A stretch of 64,000 bases of DNA, taken from the NCBI GenBank assembly GCA_039707655.1, contig CM077676.1, positions 458,666,379 to 458,730,378 of the forward strand, written 5' to 3'. Under the pieces are notes generated by a model. It did no database searches, was not told the DNA's origin, and saw only the letters and a program-made list of their open reading frames with translations. The DNA is from Elymus sibiricus. Its lineage: Eukaryota; Streptophyta; Magnoliopsida; Poales; Poaceae. Position numbers and translations under genes: made by a program. Below, piece by piece: positions 11,001 to 21,928 of this stretch (position 1 is the stretch's first letter; the number at the start of each line of letters is the position of its first letter).

Positions 11001-13522
11001 CGGCCGGTAAGCTGCTCGGATTCATTGTTTCCCATAGAGGAATAGAGGCTAACCCAGCAAAAATACGGGCACTGTCCCAGCTGGCGGTTCCCACTGAGCT
11101 AAAGCACGTCCAGAAACTGGCCGGCTGCATTGCAACCTTAAGCCGCTTCATCTCACGCCTCGGAGAAAAAGCCTTACCGCTCTATAAATTGCTCAAACGG
11201 ACGAAGAACTTCGAGTGGACCAGTGAAGCGGCGGCAGCACTTGAAGAAATCAAAACTCTACTGGCTAGCAACCCGATCTTGACAGCGCCCAGCCCGGGCG
11301 AGCCAATGCTGCTCTACATTTCGGCCACGAACCAGGTGGTCAGCGCGGTTCTCGTCGTCGAACGAGAGACAGAGGGTCACAAGCTCCAGGTGCAGAAACC
11401 AGTATACTACGTATCCGAAGTGCTCACCCCTTGTAAAATGAGGTACCCGCATTATCAGAAGATCGCCTACGCAGTTTTCATGGCGTCCCGAAAGCTCCGC
11501 CACTATTTTCAAGAGTGCTCGGTCACGGTGGCATCCGAAGTACCACTGAACGACATAATCAACAATCGAGACGCCACCGGCCGTATAGCCAAATGGGCTA
11601 TAGAACTCCTTCCCTTCGAAATCATATATCGACCGTGCCGAGCTATTAAATCTTAGGTATTGGTAGATTTCGTAGCGGAGTGGACGGAAGCCGAACTCCC
11701 TAGGGAGTACAGTACATACTCGCATTGGACGATGTACTTCGACGGCTCCAAAATGCTCGCCGAGCTGGGGGCTGGAGTGGTCCTCACATCCCCCACTGGC
11801 GATAATATTCGATACATACTCCAGATCATGTACGCCGACTTCAACAACACGGCCGAATACGAAGCTTTGTTGCATGGACTTCGGATTGCGGTGTCAATGG
11901 GCATACAGCGGCTCGAGGTACGGGGAGATTCTAATCTCGCCATCTCTCAAGTCAACGGCGAATTCGACGCAAAAGACCCAAAAATGACAGCATATCGCAA
12001 CGCCGTCCTAAAAATATCCGCCCGTTCTGAAGGACTGGAGTTTCACCATGTACTTAGAGACAGCAATCAAGCTGCCGATATTCTTGCTCGAATGGGCGCC
12101 AAGCGCGACCGTGTCCCTAAGAACACCTTTTTGGAACGACTCTTCAAGCCATCCGTGGTGTGGCAGGAGGATGCCAAGGGCTCAGAAACCAAGACCTCAG
12201 GAGAGCTCGCTCCTCTGTCTATCGAACCAGACGAAGGAATTATCGGGGGCTCGGCCGTCGAAACGACGTCTTCGGCTCACGGAGTCATGGCAGTAATCGC
12301 GCCATGGACCGAGCCCTTCCTCGCCTATCTCCTCCGCCAAGAGCTACCGGATGACCAGACTGAGGCAAGGCGCATTATTCGGTGATCTAAAGCCTATAAA
12401 GTCCACGAGGGCAAACTATATAAGAAAAGCACTACTGGCGTCCTCCAAAGATGTATATCCGAAGAGGAGGGAAGACAGCTCTTGGCCGAGATTCACGCTG
12501 GCATGGGCGGTCACCACGCAGCAGCTCGGGCCCTGGTCAGCAAGGCTTTCCGAGCAGGGTTCTTCTGGCCTACTGCCCGAACAGACGCCCAAACGTTGGT
12601 CCAACATTGCGTTGGATGCCAGCTTTTTGCGAATCAGAGTCATATGCCCCCCACGGCTCTTCGGACGATACCGATTACTTGGCCCTTCGCGGTCTGGGGG
12701 CTGGACATGGTCGGACCACTTAAAGCGGGGACCAAGAAAAAGAAATATCTACTCGTCATGGTAGACAAATTCACTAAATGGATTGAGGCAAAGCCGGTAA
12801 CCTCAACCAAGTCAAAGCCGGTCATTGATTTTATATCCGGCGTCGTGCACCGTTACGGTGTCCCCCATAGCATAATAACAGACAATTGATCCAATTTTAC
12901 CGCCCAGGAAATCAAAGACTGGTGCGCTAATTTAGGCATTAAGCTCGACTATGCCTCGGTATATCACCCATAGTCTAATGGACAGGTCGAGAGAGCTAAT
13001 GGACTGATCTTGAGCGGCATTAAGCCCCGTTTGGTCCGATCTTTAAAAGAATCTGACTGCCATTGGGTCGAGGAGCTCGACTCCGTATTGTGGGGCCTGC
13101 GCACCACTCCCAATCGATCCACGGGCTACACACCGTTCTTCATGGTGTATGGGGCAGAAGCCGTCCTCCCCAGCGATCTTATTCACGACGCACCTCGGGT
13201 ACGTATGTATGACAAAAAGGTGGCCGAGCTGGATCGGCAAGATGACCTGGACTCCCTGGAGGGCGAGCGCGACATAGCTCGGGCTCATTCCACTTTTTAT
13301 CAGCAGTAGGCCAGACGTTATCAGAGCAGGGAAGTACGGGCAAAAGCCTACAACGTCGGCGATCTAGTCCTGCGCCTCCCAGAGAAGCAGAAGCATAAGC
13401 TGTCGCCCAAACGGGAGGGGACCTTCATAATCGATCAAGTACTCGCGGGCGGAGCATATCGTCTCCGCGACCCAAAGGACGACCGCCTCGAACCAAACCC
13501 ATGGAATGCAGCTCGACTATGA
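8030..13522 (+). pseudogene. Gag-pol polyprotein of the Tat-type Gypsy element, nonsense-decayed
   Basis: One continuous frame of 1,830 codons from ATG 8030 to TGA 13520-13522, interrupted by nine stops at 8546, 9194, 9548, 9692, 11654, 12383, 12887, 12971 and 13307, with no net frameshift. Order: gag (capsid-like part around 8950-9190); protease with LMDGGSGLN (9707) and LLGRDAF; reverse transcriptase with AYVDDVVVKT (near 10,870); connection and first RNase H (to about 11,650); second RNase H with YFDGS (near 11,737) and the NTAEYEAL motif; integrase with the zinc-binding part near 12,500-12,630, GLDMVGP, TDN and a QVERANG glutamate. Gag looks short and no CCHC knuckle was seen. At least eight stops fit a single C-to-T change from CAG, CAA or CGA. 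The copy cannot make a full polyprotein. Confidence 0.88.
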
Positions 13523-14370
13523 CGTTTCTACGGCTAACTCCGCGTCCTTACCTTGTTCGGTTTATCCTTCTAGGATTTATATTTTTTCGAGTAACTTGTC
13601 TTTCCCGAGTTGTGTTTGGTTAAGCCGAACTACGTTAAGTTTTTCTTCGGCAAACATCTTTGAATGTACTACTCACTGTTACCCGGGGGCTTCTTTTATG
13701 GAGTCGGTCATATATTATTTATGCAACCATCTATTTTTACATGTTTGCAACCTTCCTGTATCGTTCTAAAGCCACTATATGCATCAATTTGACTTAAGAT
13801 TTGGCCAAGCTGGGTTGCCTCGCTCCTGTGTTTACACCCTACGTTCCCGATTGTTCGGCTAGGGAGTAAAGGGAGCACCTCTATGATTGTTACGTCCGGA
13901 TTTCCCGGGTACGTACCTCAGACGGGTGAAGCCAAAAGCTAGCGTTCTTAAGAACATAATTGGTCGGCCACGGGGGAAGTGAAAATAATCGGTAGTTATT
14001 GCCAAGATTCCGGGGTTATTTGCCCGAAGTAACCATTACCCATCTATTTTGGATATTCAGTTATACGCCATGGTCAACATGGCAACCCGAAGAAAGGAAC
14101 CCATAGAGGGACTATTTTCGTCGGAAGATGTTTCTTACGTTAAATAGTAATATAACATAACTCCCCGAGCACGTTCTTGTCTGTTCGCACCACATGGCCG
14201 GATTGCCTGGTTCTTCGAAGTGTTTTTCCGATGTTCTCGGACCGCATAGTAGGAAACACCCCCCGGCCTCTGGCTGAGGGGGCGGAAGCCGATGGCCGGT
14301 TAAGACAACGTTTCAAGCACGGTTTGGAGACTATTTGATGTTAAGTACATAGATACATAAAATCAAAATG
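13523..14370 (+). other. Non-coding 3' region of the Tat-type element
   Basis: No credible coding sequence on either strand. It lies between the end of gag-pol and the 3' end of the antisense gene. It contains ACCCGGGGGCTTCTTTTA near 13,682, which resembles the polypurine motif of this element type. Confidence 0.5.
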
Positions 14371-15118
14371 TCAATCTTGATCAAGACCATCTATTATGGT
14401 CTCCAGAGCACAATCTGCTTGGGACAGCCGAGCTGCGGGCATAACCTGGTCATATACTAGATGCACGGGCACTTCCTGCCCATCGGGTCCTACTGGCCCA
14501 ACTTTAGCTAAATGCTCCGGTTCCAGCTTGGTGAAACGGGTCTTGATCATCGCCCAAGCTTCTCGTGCTCCCTCACGACAAGATGACATCTTCCATAACT
14601 CAAAGCGGCGCCGAGCTCCTTTGAATCGATTCATGAGTTCGGCCATCCCTTCCGAAGCCACCTCGCCAGGCCACAGTGCTTTGAACATGCTCTTCATGGC
14701 TTTTCGGGCCCGCTCGTGCACGGCGGATAGCTCCTTCAGCAGGTCCCACCCGAAAGAGCCGGCCTCTTCTTCGGGGCGTCCGGTTAGAAGAACTACAATG
14801 AGACGCGGCGTTGTTCATATTGTTGTCTAATACGTGCAGTTTATGAACTGACAAAACTAGCTTGCACTCACCGAACATGCCCGCTTTCAGTCTCGGGTTC
14901 TCCTCTTGGGATAGGGCCAGTTGAGCTTTCAAGCTTTTGATTTCTTGGGCCTGTTGTTCGCCTTCCGCCTTAAGCTTATCCCTCTCCTCATGACTTCGGG
15001 TAAGCACCCGGTAGCCAGCCTCTTGCTGTGACTCCACATACCTTTGAGCTTCCCTGGTAGTATCCAGATCCTTCTGCAGCTGATTTATCGACTCGGCTGC
15101 TACGGAATCATCTTTCAT
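14371..15118 (-). pseudogene. Antisense gene of the Tat-type element, coiled-coil 3' part
   Basis: Two minus-strand open segments. Segment 15118-14600 starts with a heptad-rich stretch (SINQLQKDLDTTREAQRYVE and following), a probable coiled coil. Segment 14721-14371 is rich in charged residues and ends IIDGLDQD before a stop. They are probably exons or frame-broken pieces of one gene read opposite to gag-pol. The upstream pieces lie beyond the nested solo LTR. Tat-group elements of several plants carry such antisense genes, with no established function. Confidence 0.5.
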
Positions 15119-15254
15119 TAGCAGAGGTGTTCCATCAAATTTTTCTTACACAAATTTAAGTTCGGCACTTACCATGTGCCTCTCTGGTGAATTTCTTCAC
15201 CCCCTCTAACTCGGCTTTCACAGATTCTAACTGTGTCTGCGCCAGCCTGAGGTC

Positions 15255-16844
15255 TAATATGTCTCCAACGTATCTATAATTTATGAAGTATTCATGCCAT
15301 ATTTATAACAATTCTATATGGTTTTGGTATGATTTGATTAGAACTAACCCGGACTGACGCTGTTTTCAGCAGAACTACCGTGGTGTTGTTTTTTGTGCAG
15401 AAATGAAAGTTTTCCAAATGAGCTGAAACTTTTTGGAGATTTTTTATTGGACAAATAACAAATATTGGCACCAAGACCCACTGGGGGGGGGGACCCAGTG
15501 CCCACGAGGCACCAGGGCGCGCCACCCCCCAGGCTTCCAACGCTGAAAAATCATATATTTTCAGAAACCCCCGAAAGTTAACCTAGACGAGTTTTTACGC
15601 CGCCGCAAGCCTCTATACCAGAGAGATCCCATCTACAACCCTTTTCCGACAACCTGCTTGAGGGGGGAATCATCACCGGAGGCCATCTTCATCATCCCGG
15701 CGGTCTCCATGACGAGGAGGGAGTAGTTCACCCTCGGGGCTGAGGGTTTGTACCAGTAGCTATGTGTTTGATCTCTCTCTCTCTCTCGTGTTCTTGAGAT
15801 GGCACGATCTTGATGTATCGCGAGCTTTGTTGATATAGATGAATCATATGGAGTTTTCCCCTCTCTATCTTCTTGTGATGAATTGAGTTTTCCCTTTGAA
15901 GTTTTCTTATCGGATTGAGTCTTTAAGGATTTGAGAACACTTGATGTATGTCTTGCATATGAATATCTGTGGTGACAATGGGATATTCACTTGAGTCACT
16001 TGATGTATGTTTTGGTGATCAACTTGCGGGTTCCGTGACCTTGGGGATTTATGCATAAGGGTTGGCACACGTTTTCGTCTTGACTTTCCGGTAGAAACTT
16101 TGGGGCACTCTTTGAAGTTCTTTGTGTTGGTTTGAATAGATGAATCTGAGATTGTGTGATGCACATCGTATAATCAAACCCGTGGGTACTCGTGGTGACA
16201 TTGGAGTGCCTAGGTGACATTAGGGTTTTGGTTGATGTGTATCTTAAGGTGTTATTCTAGTACGAACTCTAGGGCTGTTCGTGACAATTATTGGGGATGG
16301 CTCATAAGATTGATCGGGGAGGATAACTTTGAGGTGGTTTCGTACCCTACAACAATTTCTTCGTTTGTTCTCCGCTATTTGTGACTTTGGAGTGAACTCT
16401 TTGTCACACGTGAGGGATTTACATATGATTCAACTATGTCAACAATGTTGGGAGATTGCACTAGTGAAAGTATGAACCCTAGGCCTTGTTTCTAAGCATT
16501 GCAATACTGTTTTTATGCCCGTTTACTTTTTGTTACCTTGCTGTTTTTATATTTTCAGATTACAAAAACCTATATTTACTATCCATACTACACTTTTATC
16601 ACCATCTCTTCGCCAAACTAGTGCACCTATACAATTTACCATTGTATTGGGTGTGTTGGGGACACAAGAGATTTCTTGTATTTGGTTGCAGGGTTGCTCG
16701 AGAGATACCATCTTCAACCTACGCCTCCCACGGATTGATAAACCTTAGGTCATCCACTTGAGGGAAAATTGCTACTGTCCTACAAACCTCTGCGCTTCGA
16801 GGCCCAACATGAGTCTACAAGAACAAGTTGTGTAGTAGACATCA
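15255..16844 (+). mobile_element. Solo LTR H (element-C family), TSD AGGTC
   Basis: A 1,590-bp LTR matching those of element C, from TAATATGTCTCCAACG (TGATACG mutated) to GTAGTAGACATCA. The exact 5-bp duplication AGGTC lies at 15250-15254 and 16845-16849. No internal sequence remains, so the element was probably removed by LTR-LTR recombination. It splits the antisense gene of the host element. Its (CT)n tract near 15,770 is intermediate in length among the copies. Confidence 0.92.
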
Positions 16845-16943
16845 AGGTCCTCAGACAGCTTTTTGTTTCGCTCCCGAACAGTCTGCACAATAGCATGACA
16901 TCATAAAAATCAGACCCTTAACTCGGTCGTTCCGCCCAAATTA

Positions 16944-16959
16944 AGGCTCGGGGGCTACT
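16944..16959 (+). promoter_or_regulatory. Internal polypurine-tract-like motif
   Basis: AGGCTCGGGGGCTACT closely resembles the purine tract expected just before the 3' LTR of this element type (compare GTTCGGGGTCTAC before 19,182). It could act as a central polypurine tract or be a duplicated relic. Confidence 0.35.
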
Positions 16960-16976
16960 GGGCTAGGTACTAGTTG

Positions 16977-17750
16977 TCAAAACCAATAGTATACCTGCAC
17001 ATTAGTAGACATGAGCTTCACCGCCCCCTCGAGTCCCGTTCGGGTAGCTCCGAGGTATGCTTCTACCGAACTAAGAGCATTAAACTCTTGATCGAAAAAC
17101 GCAGGGTGCCGAAGCGATGCCTTGCGCCGCCAGTGATTCATCACACTTTCAACCTCGGAGTTGGTGACCGAGACGCCTCCTGAGTCCTCGGGATGTGGGT
17201 CCTCAGCAGGGACCTTCGAAGTAACGCCGGCTACCTCTGGCAACCTCGGTTTTGTGTCACCCCGCGGCACCTCCTCAATATCCTCGGTTGAAGCCGGTTC
17301 TACATATCGCCTGCAAGACACCATGGAAAATTATCGGTGGATCTCGAAGATAAAAACTATGGCAGTATGGCGGATGCGTTACCACTTCGGGCAGGGCGCG
17401 GATGACGTAACTCCTGTTGGGGCCGCGCGTTTTGTCGTCCCACGACCACTTGCCGCTGGTGCCGCTCTTGCAGCTGTCCGGCGTGTCGTACGGCGTCCCT
17501 TGGGAGTAGGAGTCAGTGTATTCAGAGCAGCGGCGGTATGACGGCCCTTTCGAGAAGAAACCCGTTGGTCACTTACAACGGAGGAGGGAAGCGCCCGGGG
17601 GTGATCGGCCAAAAGGGCCACCTTGGAGCCATCGAGGCTCTCCTGGTAGAAGACCCCCTCCTCGAATATGATCGATGTTTTGGGATCGTCATGAAACCCG
17701 GGGTCGTCATCACGAGAATAACTCTCCGGTTGAGGAGCGGGGCAGCTCAC
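16977..17750 (-). pseudogene. Antisense gene of the Tat-type element, middle exons
   Basis: Minus-strand open segments 17750-17379 and 17324-16977. The first is basic and Ser/Thr/Arg-rich (TPTPKGRRTTRRTAARAAP), suggesting a disordered or nucleic-acid-binding linker. The second is acidic at its start and ends VQVYYWF before a stop. They lie between the conserved N-terminal domain (upstream on minus) and the coiled-coil part. Exon borders were not resolved. Confidence 0.4.
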
Positions 17751-17853
17751 TGTCTCAATCCAGCGCCTCCAACTCTATTCGGACAGGATAAAGATCTGAT
17801 TAAGAAAATTTTGGGGTGCCATCCGAACTATAAAGCGTGGTTGGACTCACCAT

Positions 17854-18794
17854 TTAGATGGGTTTGTACATCGAAAAGCCTTCCTTGGGCCTTAGCCAAG
17901 CAAACTCCTGCTCTTCTCCCTTGAAAAGATCGGCCAGTATGGCGGCCATCGCCGCCTGATTGGCAGTTCCCATCCTTGTGTATCGGGTTGCGTCATCTTC
18001 CCCGTTGTAGCACCATAGCGGGTGTATTCTCTGTTGAAGAAGTTGGACGCACCGAGCAATGGCCACTGCCATCACGTCGATGATGGTTAGCCCATTGTGG
18101 GCTAGCCATCTCACTTGAGCAGCCAGGCGAGTCACTTCGGCGCTTTCCTCCTGGGAAGCACTCTTCGGGAGCCAGTTGAACCGCTTCTTCGGGGAAACCA
18201 ATGAAAATTCCGGTAACCCCCTCCGAGCTGGATCGAATAAGGGGACGTCTTCGATGTAAAACCATTCCGATGACCATTCCTCGGCATCTTTCTTCGGAGT
18301 CCCTACGGGGTATCTGGTTCCGGCGATGCGCCATACTTCGGCCCCGCCAACCTCATAAATTATCCCTCCTCGGGTGCGGGGGACAAGACAGAAGAATTTC
18401 CTCCACAACTCGAAGTGAGCCTCGCAGCCCAGGAACATCTGGCAAAGAGCGATGAAGCCCGAGATATGCAGGATCGATCCTGGAGTAAGGTGGTGGAGCT
18501 GGATCTCGTAAAACTCTAGTAGACCCCTCAAGAAAGGATGAATGGGGAAACCCAGACCTCGCAAGAGGAAGGGCACAAAGCACACCCTCTCCTCGCCATG
18601 GGGGGAAGGAAAGTTGTCTGCGAGGGCCTCCCTTCTGGGGAAGTTAATCCGGGGCGGGTGGATGCGAGATCTGAAGCGGGGAGATAACCCTGCGTCTCGA
18701 GCCTGCGTAATCGCATGCGAGATACGGAGCAGCTCGCCCAATCACCCTGACGGGGGCCGTGAGGGCGCGAGGAAGAGCCTGGAACGGTCGTCAT
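17854..18794 (-). pseudogene. Antisense gene N-terminal part, 'putative gypsy type transposon' domain
   Basis: Read opposite to gag-pol. A likely start ATG at 18794-18792 opens a frame with GDWASCSVSRMRLRRLETQG. A frameshift near 18,655 moves into the 295-codon frame that ends at 17854. That frame contains LLRGLGFPIHPFLRGLLEFY, LHHLTPGSILHISGFIALC and CEAHFELW. These match my memory of the plant domain Pfam 'Putative gypsy type transposon' (PF04195), found in antisense ORFs of Tat-type elements. Function is unknown; it is not a true transposase. The frameshift makes this copy a pseudogene. Confidence 0.65.
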
Positions 18795-19181
18795 TGTTTG
18801 ATGGCTGTAACCTTGCAGGGATGTGAGGAGGAATGGCATGGGGTGGGGTGCGTTAGCCTCCACGCCCTTGGCCTATTAAAAGGGCATTGTCTCCCCCCAA
18901 AGAGGGGCATTTTTGTATAAACCCATCGGGCCACTCGCAATACTTGGATGCGCAGGAATCGAGGGTCGTCATTTAATCCTAGGTGAAGAAAAGCGGTATG
19001 GCGGGCCCCACGATGCCTCACCAATCGGAGGATTCTTCGGCAACCCAGCTATTGGTGGCCGAACTATTGTCAAATCAAACACAGGTAGTGGGAGGAACTC
19101 GCCACCCAAGCCGAAGACCCTTGGAGCATGGAGCTGTCGAAGACCGTCAACCTCGGCATTGGAGGCTAGTTCGGGGTCTAC

Positions 19182-19671
19182 TGAGGGTGTCCCGGACTAG
19201 GGGGTACTCGGGCTGCCGGCCTATCTCTCGTAGGCTGGACTAGTGGGCCACCCTTTAGTCATCAAAGGAAGGCCGGATAGTGGGCGACCCCGTGCACCAG
19301 AAGGAAAACTCCGAAGACTTGGCGTCTCCTCCAAGAAATAATTAGCGTAACCGGCATGTTTATCCCCTGATGGCGACCGACCGTATGTAACCCTAGGTCC
19401 CTCTGGTGTCTATATAAACCGGAGGGTTTAGTTCGTAGAGACATAGAATCATTATACCCTCCTAGGGTTTAGTCCATCCGATCTCGAGGTAGATCAACTC
19501 TTTAACCTTCATACAATCACATCAATACAATCTAGCAGGATGTAGGGTTTTACCTCTTTGAGAGGGCCCGAACCTGGGTAAATCGCTGCCTCTACGTTCC
19601 CTATCACTCATTGAATCTTAGATCCATAGTTCGGACCCCCTACCCGAGATCTGCCGGTTTTGGTACCGACA
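19182..19671 (+). repeat. 3' LTR of the Tat-type element
   Basis: 490 bp, TGAGGGTGTCCC to GGTACCGACA. It differs from the 5' LTR at 21 positions and is followed by the TCGAG target duplication. Confidence 0.92.
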
Positions 19672-19676
19672 TCGAG

Positions 19677-20226
19677 CAAAACCAGCAAGCCCCCACGCCG
19701 CCGATCAGAGCAGCAAAGGTGAAAACAGTCGCCGCCTCCGAACGCCCGCAGTACTCCACCAGAATAGGCCCATCCGGCCAGAACGGTCCTCCTCGAAAGG
19801 AATGGAAACTGCACGAGATCGGATTGCTACCCGCGCCGCCAGAGATCGCTGCAGGATCGGTGCGCCGCCCGCCTCCACCTCGCCGCTCCGGCTCCAAGCC
19901 CCGGCCCCCAAGACCATGCCGCCTTGCACCGCCGCCACCGCCCAACAACTGCCCGTGGTGCGCCGCCGCGATGCACTCCCCTGCCCTCTGACCTTTGACG
20001 AGAAGGGCGCCGCCACCGCCACCGGCGTCGGCGGCGGCGCCAGCCAGGATCAAGAGCGGGGGGAGGAGGACCGGCGAGATTGAGATGGGGCGCCTGCGGA
20101 GTCGCTCGGGCAGAAGCATCCCGGGAGGAGTTTTCAGGCGGCCGGTAACACATAACAATGTCAAAATCATGACATAGATGGGATGATGTGAATAGTAGAT
20201 GGTAGTTCAACCCCTCCCATGCCGCG
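19677..20226. other. GC-rich flank beyond the Tat-type insertion
   Basis: GC-rich, gene-like composition, continuous with the BURP upstream region before the Gypsy element inserted. On the minus strand an open frame from 20170 enters the insertion site in the same frame that is open at 7494-7200. No family is recognised and all frames here are rich in Gly, Ala, Arg and Pro, so chance is possible. The last 60 bases are AT-richer. Confidence 0.35.
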
Positions 20227-21680
20227 TGATACGTCTCCAACGTATCTATAATTTTTTATTGTTCCATGCTATTATATTATCAATCTTGGATGTTTTATAT
20301 ACAACTTTATGCAATTATATATCATTTTTTTTGGGACTAACCTATTAACTCAGTGCCTAGTGCCAGTTGCTGTTTTTTGCTTGTTTTTGTCTTTTCAGAA
20401 AATCATTATCAAAAAGTGTCCAAACGAGAAAAAAACTTTGGATTAATTTTTTCTGGACCAGAAGAGACCCACGAAGCTTCAGGAGAAGACCAGAGGAGCC
20501 ACGAGGAGGCGACAAGCCTGGGGGCGTGCCCCAGGGGGGTGGCCGCGCCCTACAGGCTTGTGGGCCCCTCGTGGCACATCTTGACCTAATTCCAACGTTA
20601 TAAATTCACAAATATTCCCAATATAACAGAGAGACAGAAGAGAAAACCTTTCCGCTGCGCAAGCCTGCCCCTCTGATGATGTGTGAGTAGTTTACCACAG
20701 ACCTACAGGTCCATAGCTAGTAGCTAGATGGCTTCTTCTATCTATTTGATCTTTAATACCATGTTCTCCTCGATGTTGTTGGAGTTCTATCCGATGTAAT
20801 CTTCTTTTGCGGTGTGTTTGTTGGGATCCGATGAATTGTGAGTTTATGATCAGATTATTCCTGAGAAATTTTTGAGTCTTCTCTGAACTCTTTTATGCAT
20901 GATTATTATAGCTTTGTATTTCTCTCCGATCTATCGATTTGGTTTGGTCAACTAGATTGGTTTATCTTGCAATGGGAGAGGTGCTTTGTGATGGGTGCAA
21001 TCTTGCGGTGCTCAATCCCAGTGACAGAAAGGGACATGACACGTATTTGTATTGTTTCCATTAAGGATAAAAATATGGGGTTTATTCATATTGCTTGAGT
21101 TCACTTCTCTACATCATGTCATCTTGCTTAAGGCGTTACTCTGTTTTCATTAAGTTAATACCCTAGATGCATGCTGGATAGCGGTCGTTGGGTGGAGTAA
21201 TAGTAGTAGATGCAGGCAGGAGTCGGTTTACTTGTCTCGGATGTGATGCCAATATACATGATCATTGTCATGAATCCGTCATAATTATTTGCTTTTCTAT
21301 CAATTGTCCAACAGTAATTTGTTTACCCACCATATGCTATTTGTTCGAGAGAGAAGCCTCTAGTGAAAACTATGGCCCCCGGGTCTATCTTTATCATATA
21401 TAAAAACACAAAAATACCTAGTTGCAATTTATTTACTTTTATTTTATTTGGTAATTTATTTTATCTATCTATCATTATCAGACTTAATCCTTGCAAATAA
21501 CCGCTAAGAGGATTGACAGCCCTCTTATTTTCGTTGGGTGCAGGTGCTGCTTACGGGATTTTGCGTGGTTCTCCTACTGGATTGATAACCTTGATTCTTA
21601 ACTGAGGGTAATACTTATCTCTACTATACTGCATCATCCTCTCCTCTTCGGGGAAATACCAACGTAGACTACAAGTAGCA
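20227..21680 (+). repeat. 5' LTR of element A
   Basis: TGATACGTCTCCAACG to ACTACAAGTAGCA, 1,454 bp. Same family as the LTRs of element B and solo LTR E. Confidence 0.85.
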
Positions 21681-21691
21681 GGAAGAATTTC

Positions 21692-21709
21692 TGGCGCCGT
21701 TGCCGGGGA
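21692..21709 (+). promoter_or_regulatory. Primer-binding site of element A
   Basis: TGGCGCCGTTGCCGGGGA, which would pair with the 3' end of a plant tRNA-Asp as in Athila elements. It lies 11 bases after the LTR. Confidence 0.8.
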
Positions 21710-21928
21710 GACATCACCAAAATTTATCAAGTACCTTCGCCCGAACTACCATCCACTTGCATTTATTTTATTTTCCTTTTTATTTGCATTTGCCTCTCGT
21801 TTTTATCTCCCCACTTCTAAAACAATTTTACAAAAACACAAAAATATTTTATTTGTTTGCTTGCTTGCTTTTATTGCCTTCATGTCAAACACACAAGAAC
21901 AGAAAATAAAACAAAATTTTAAGATACT

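Larger units (their letters stand above)
7495..19671 (+). mobile_element. Complete Tat-type Ty3/Gypsy element, Fatima-like, TSD TCGAG
   Basis: A 12,177-bp element with two 490-bp LTRs, a primer site, gag-pol, and a long 3' region with an antisense gene. The 5-bp duplication TCGAG lies at 7490-7494 and 19672-19676. A second RNase H domain after RT-RNase H and an antisense ORF with the 'putative gypsy type transposon' domain place it in the Tat group. The LTR resembles wheat Fatima elements, but the family name is from memory and unverified. By eye the LTRs differ at 21 of 490 positions (4.3 percent), about 1.7 million years at 1.3e-8 per site per year. A solo LTR (15,255-16,844) is nested in it. 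Confidence 0.9.

Noticed and set aside
9985..11943. Minus-strand frames opposite Tat-type pol
   Set aside because: Antisense shadows of a well-supported gag-pol frame with no domain of their own; unlike the 14.4-18.8 kb antisense gene they match no family.
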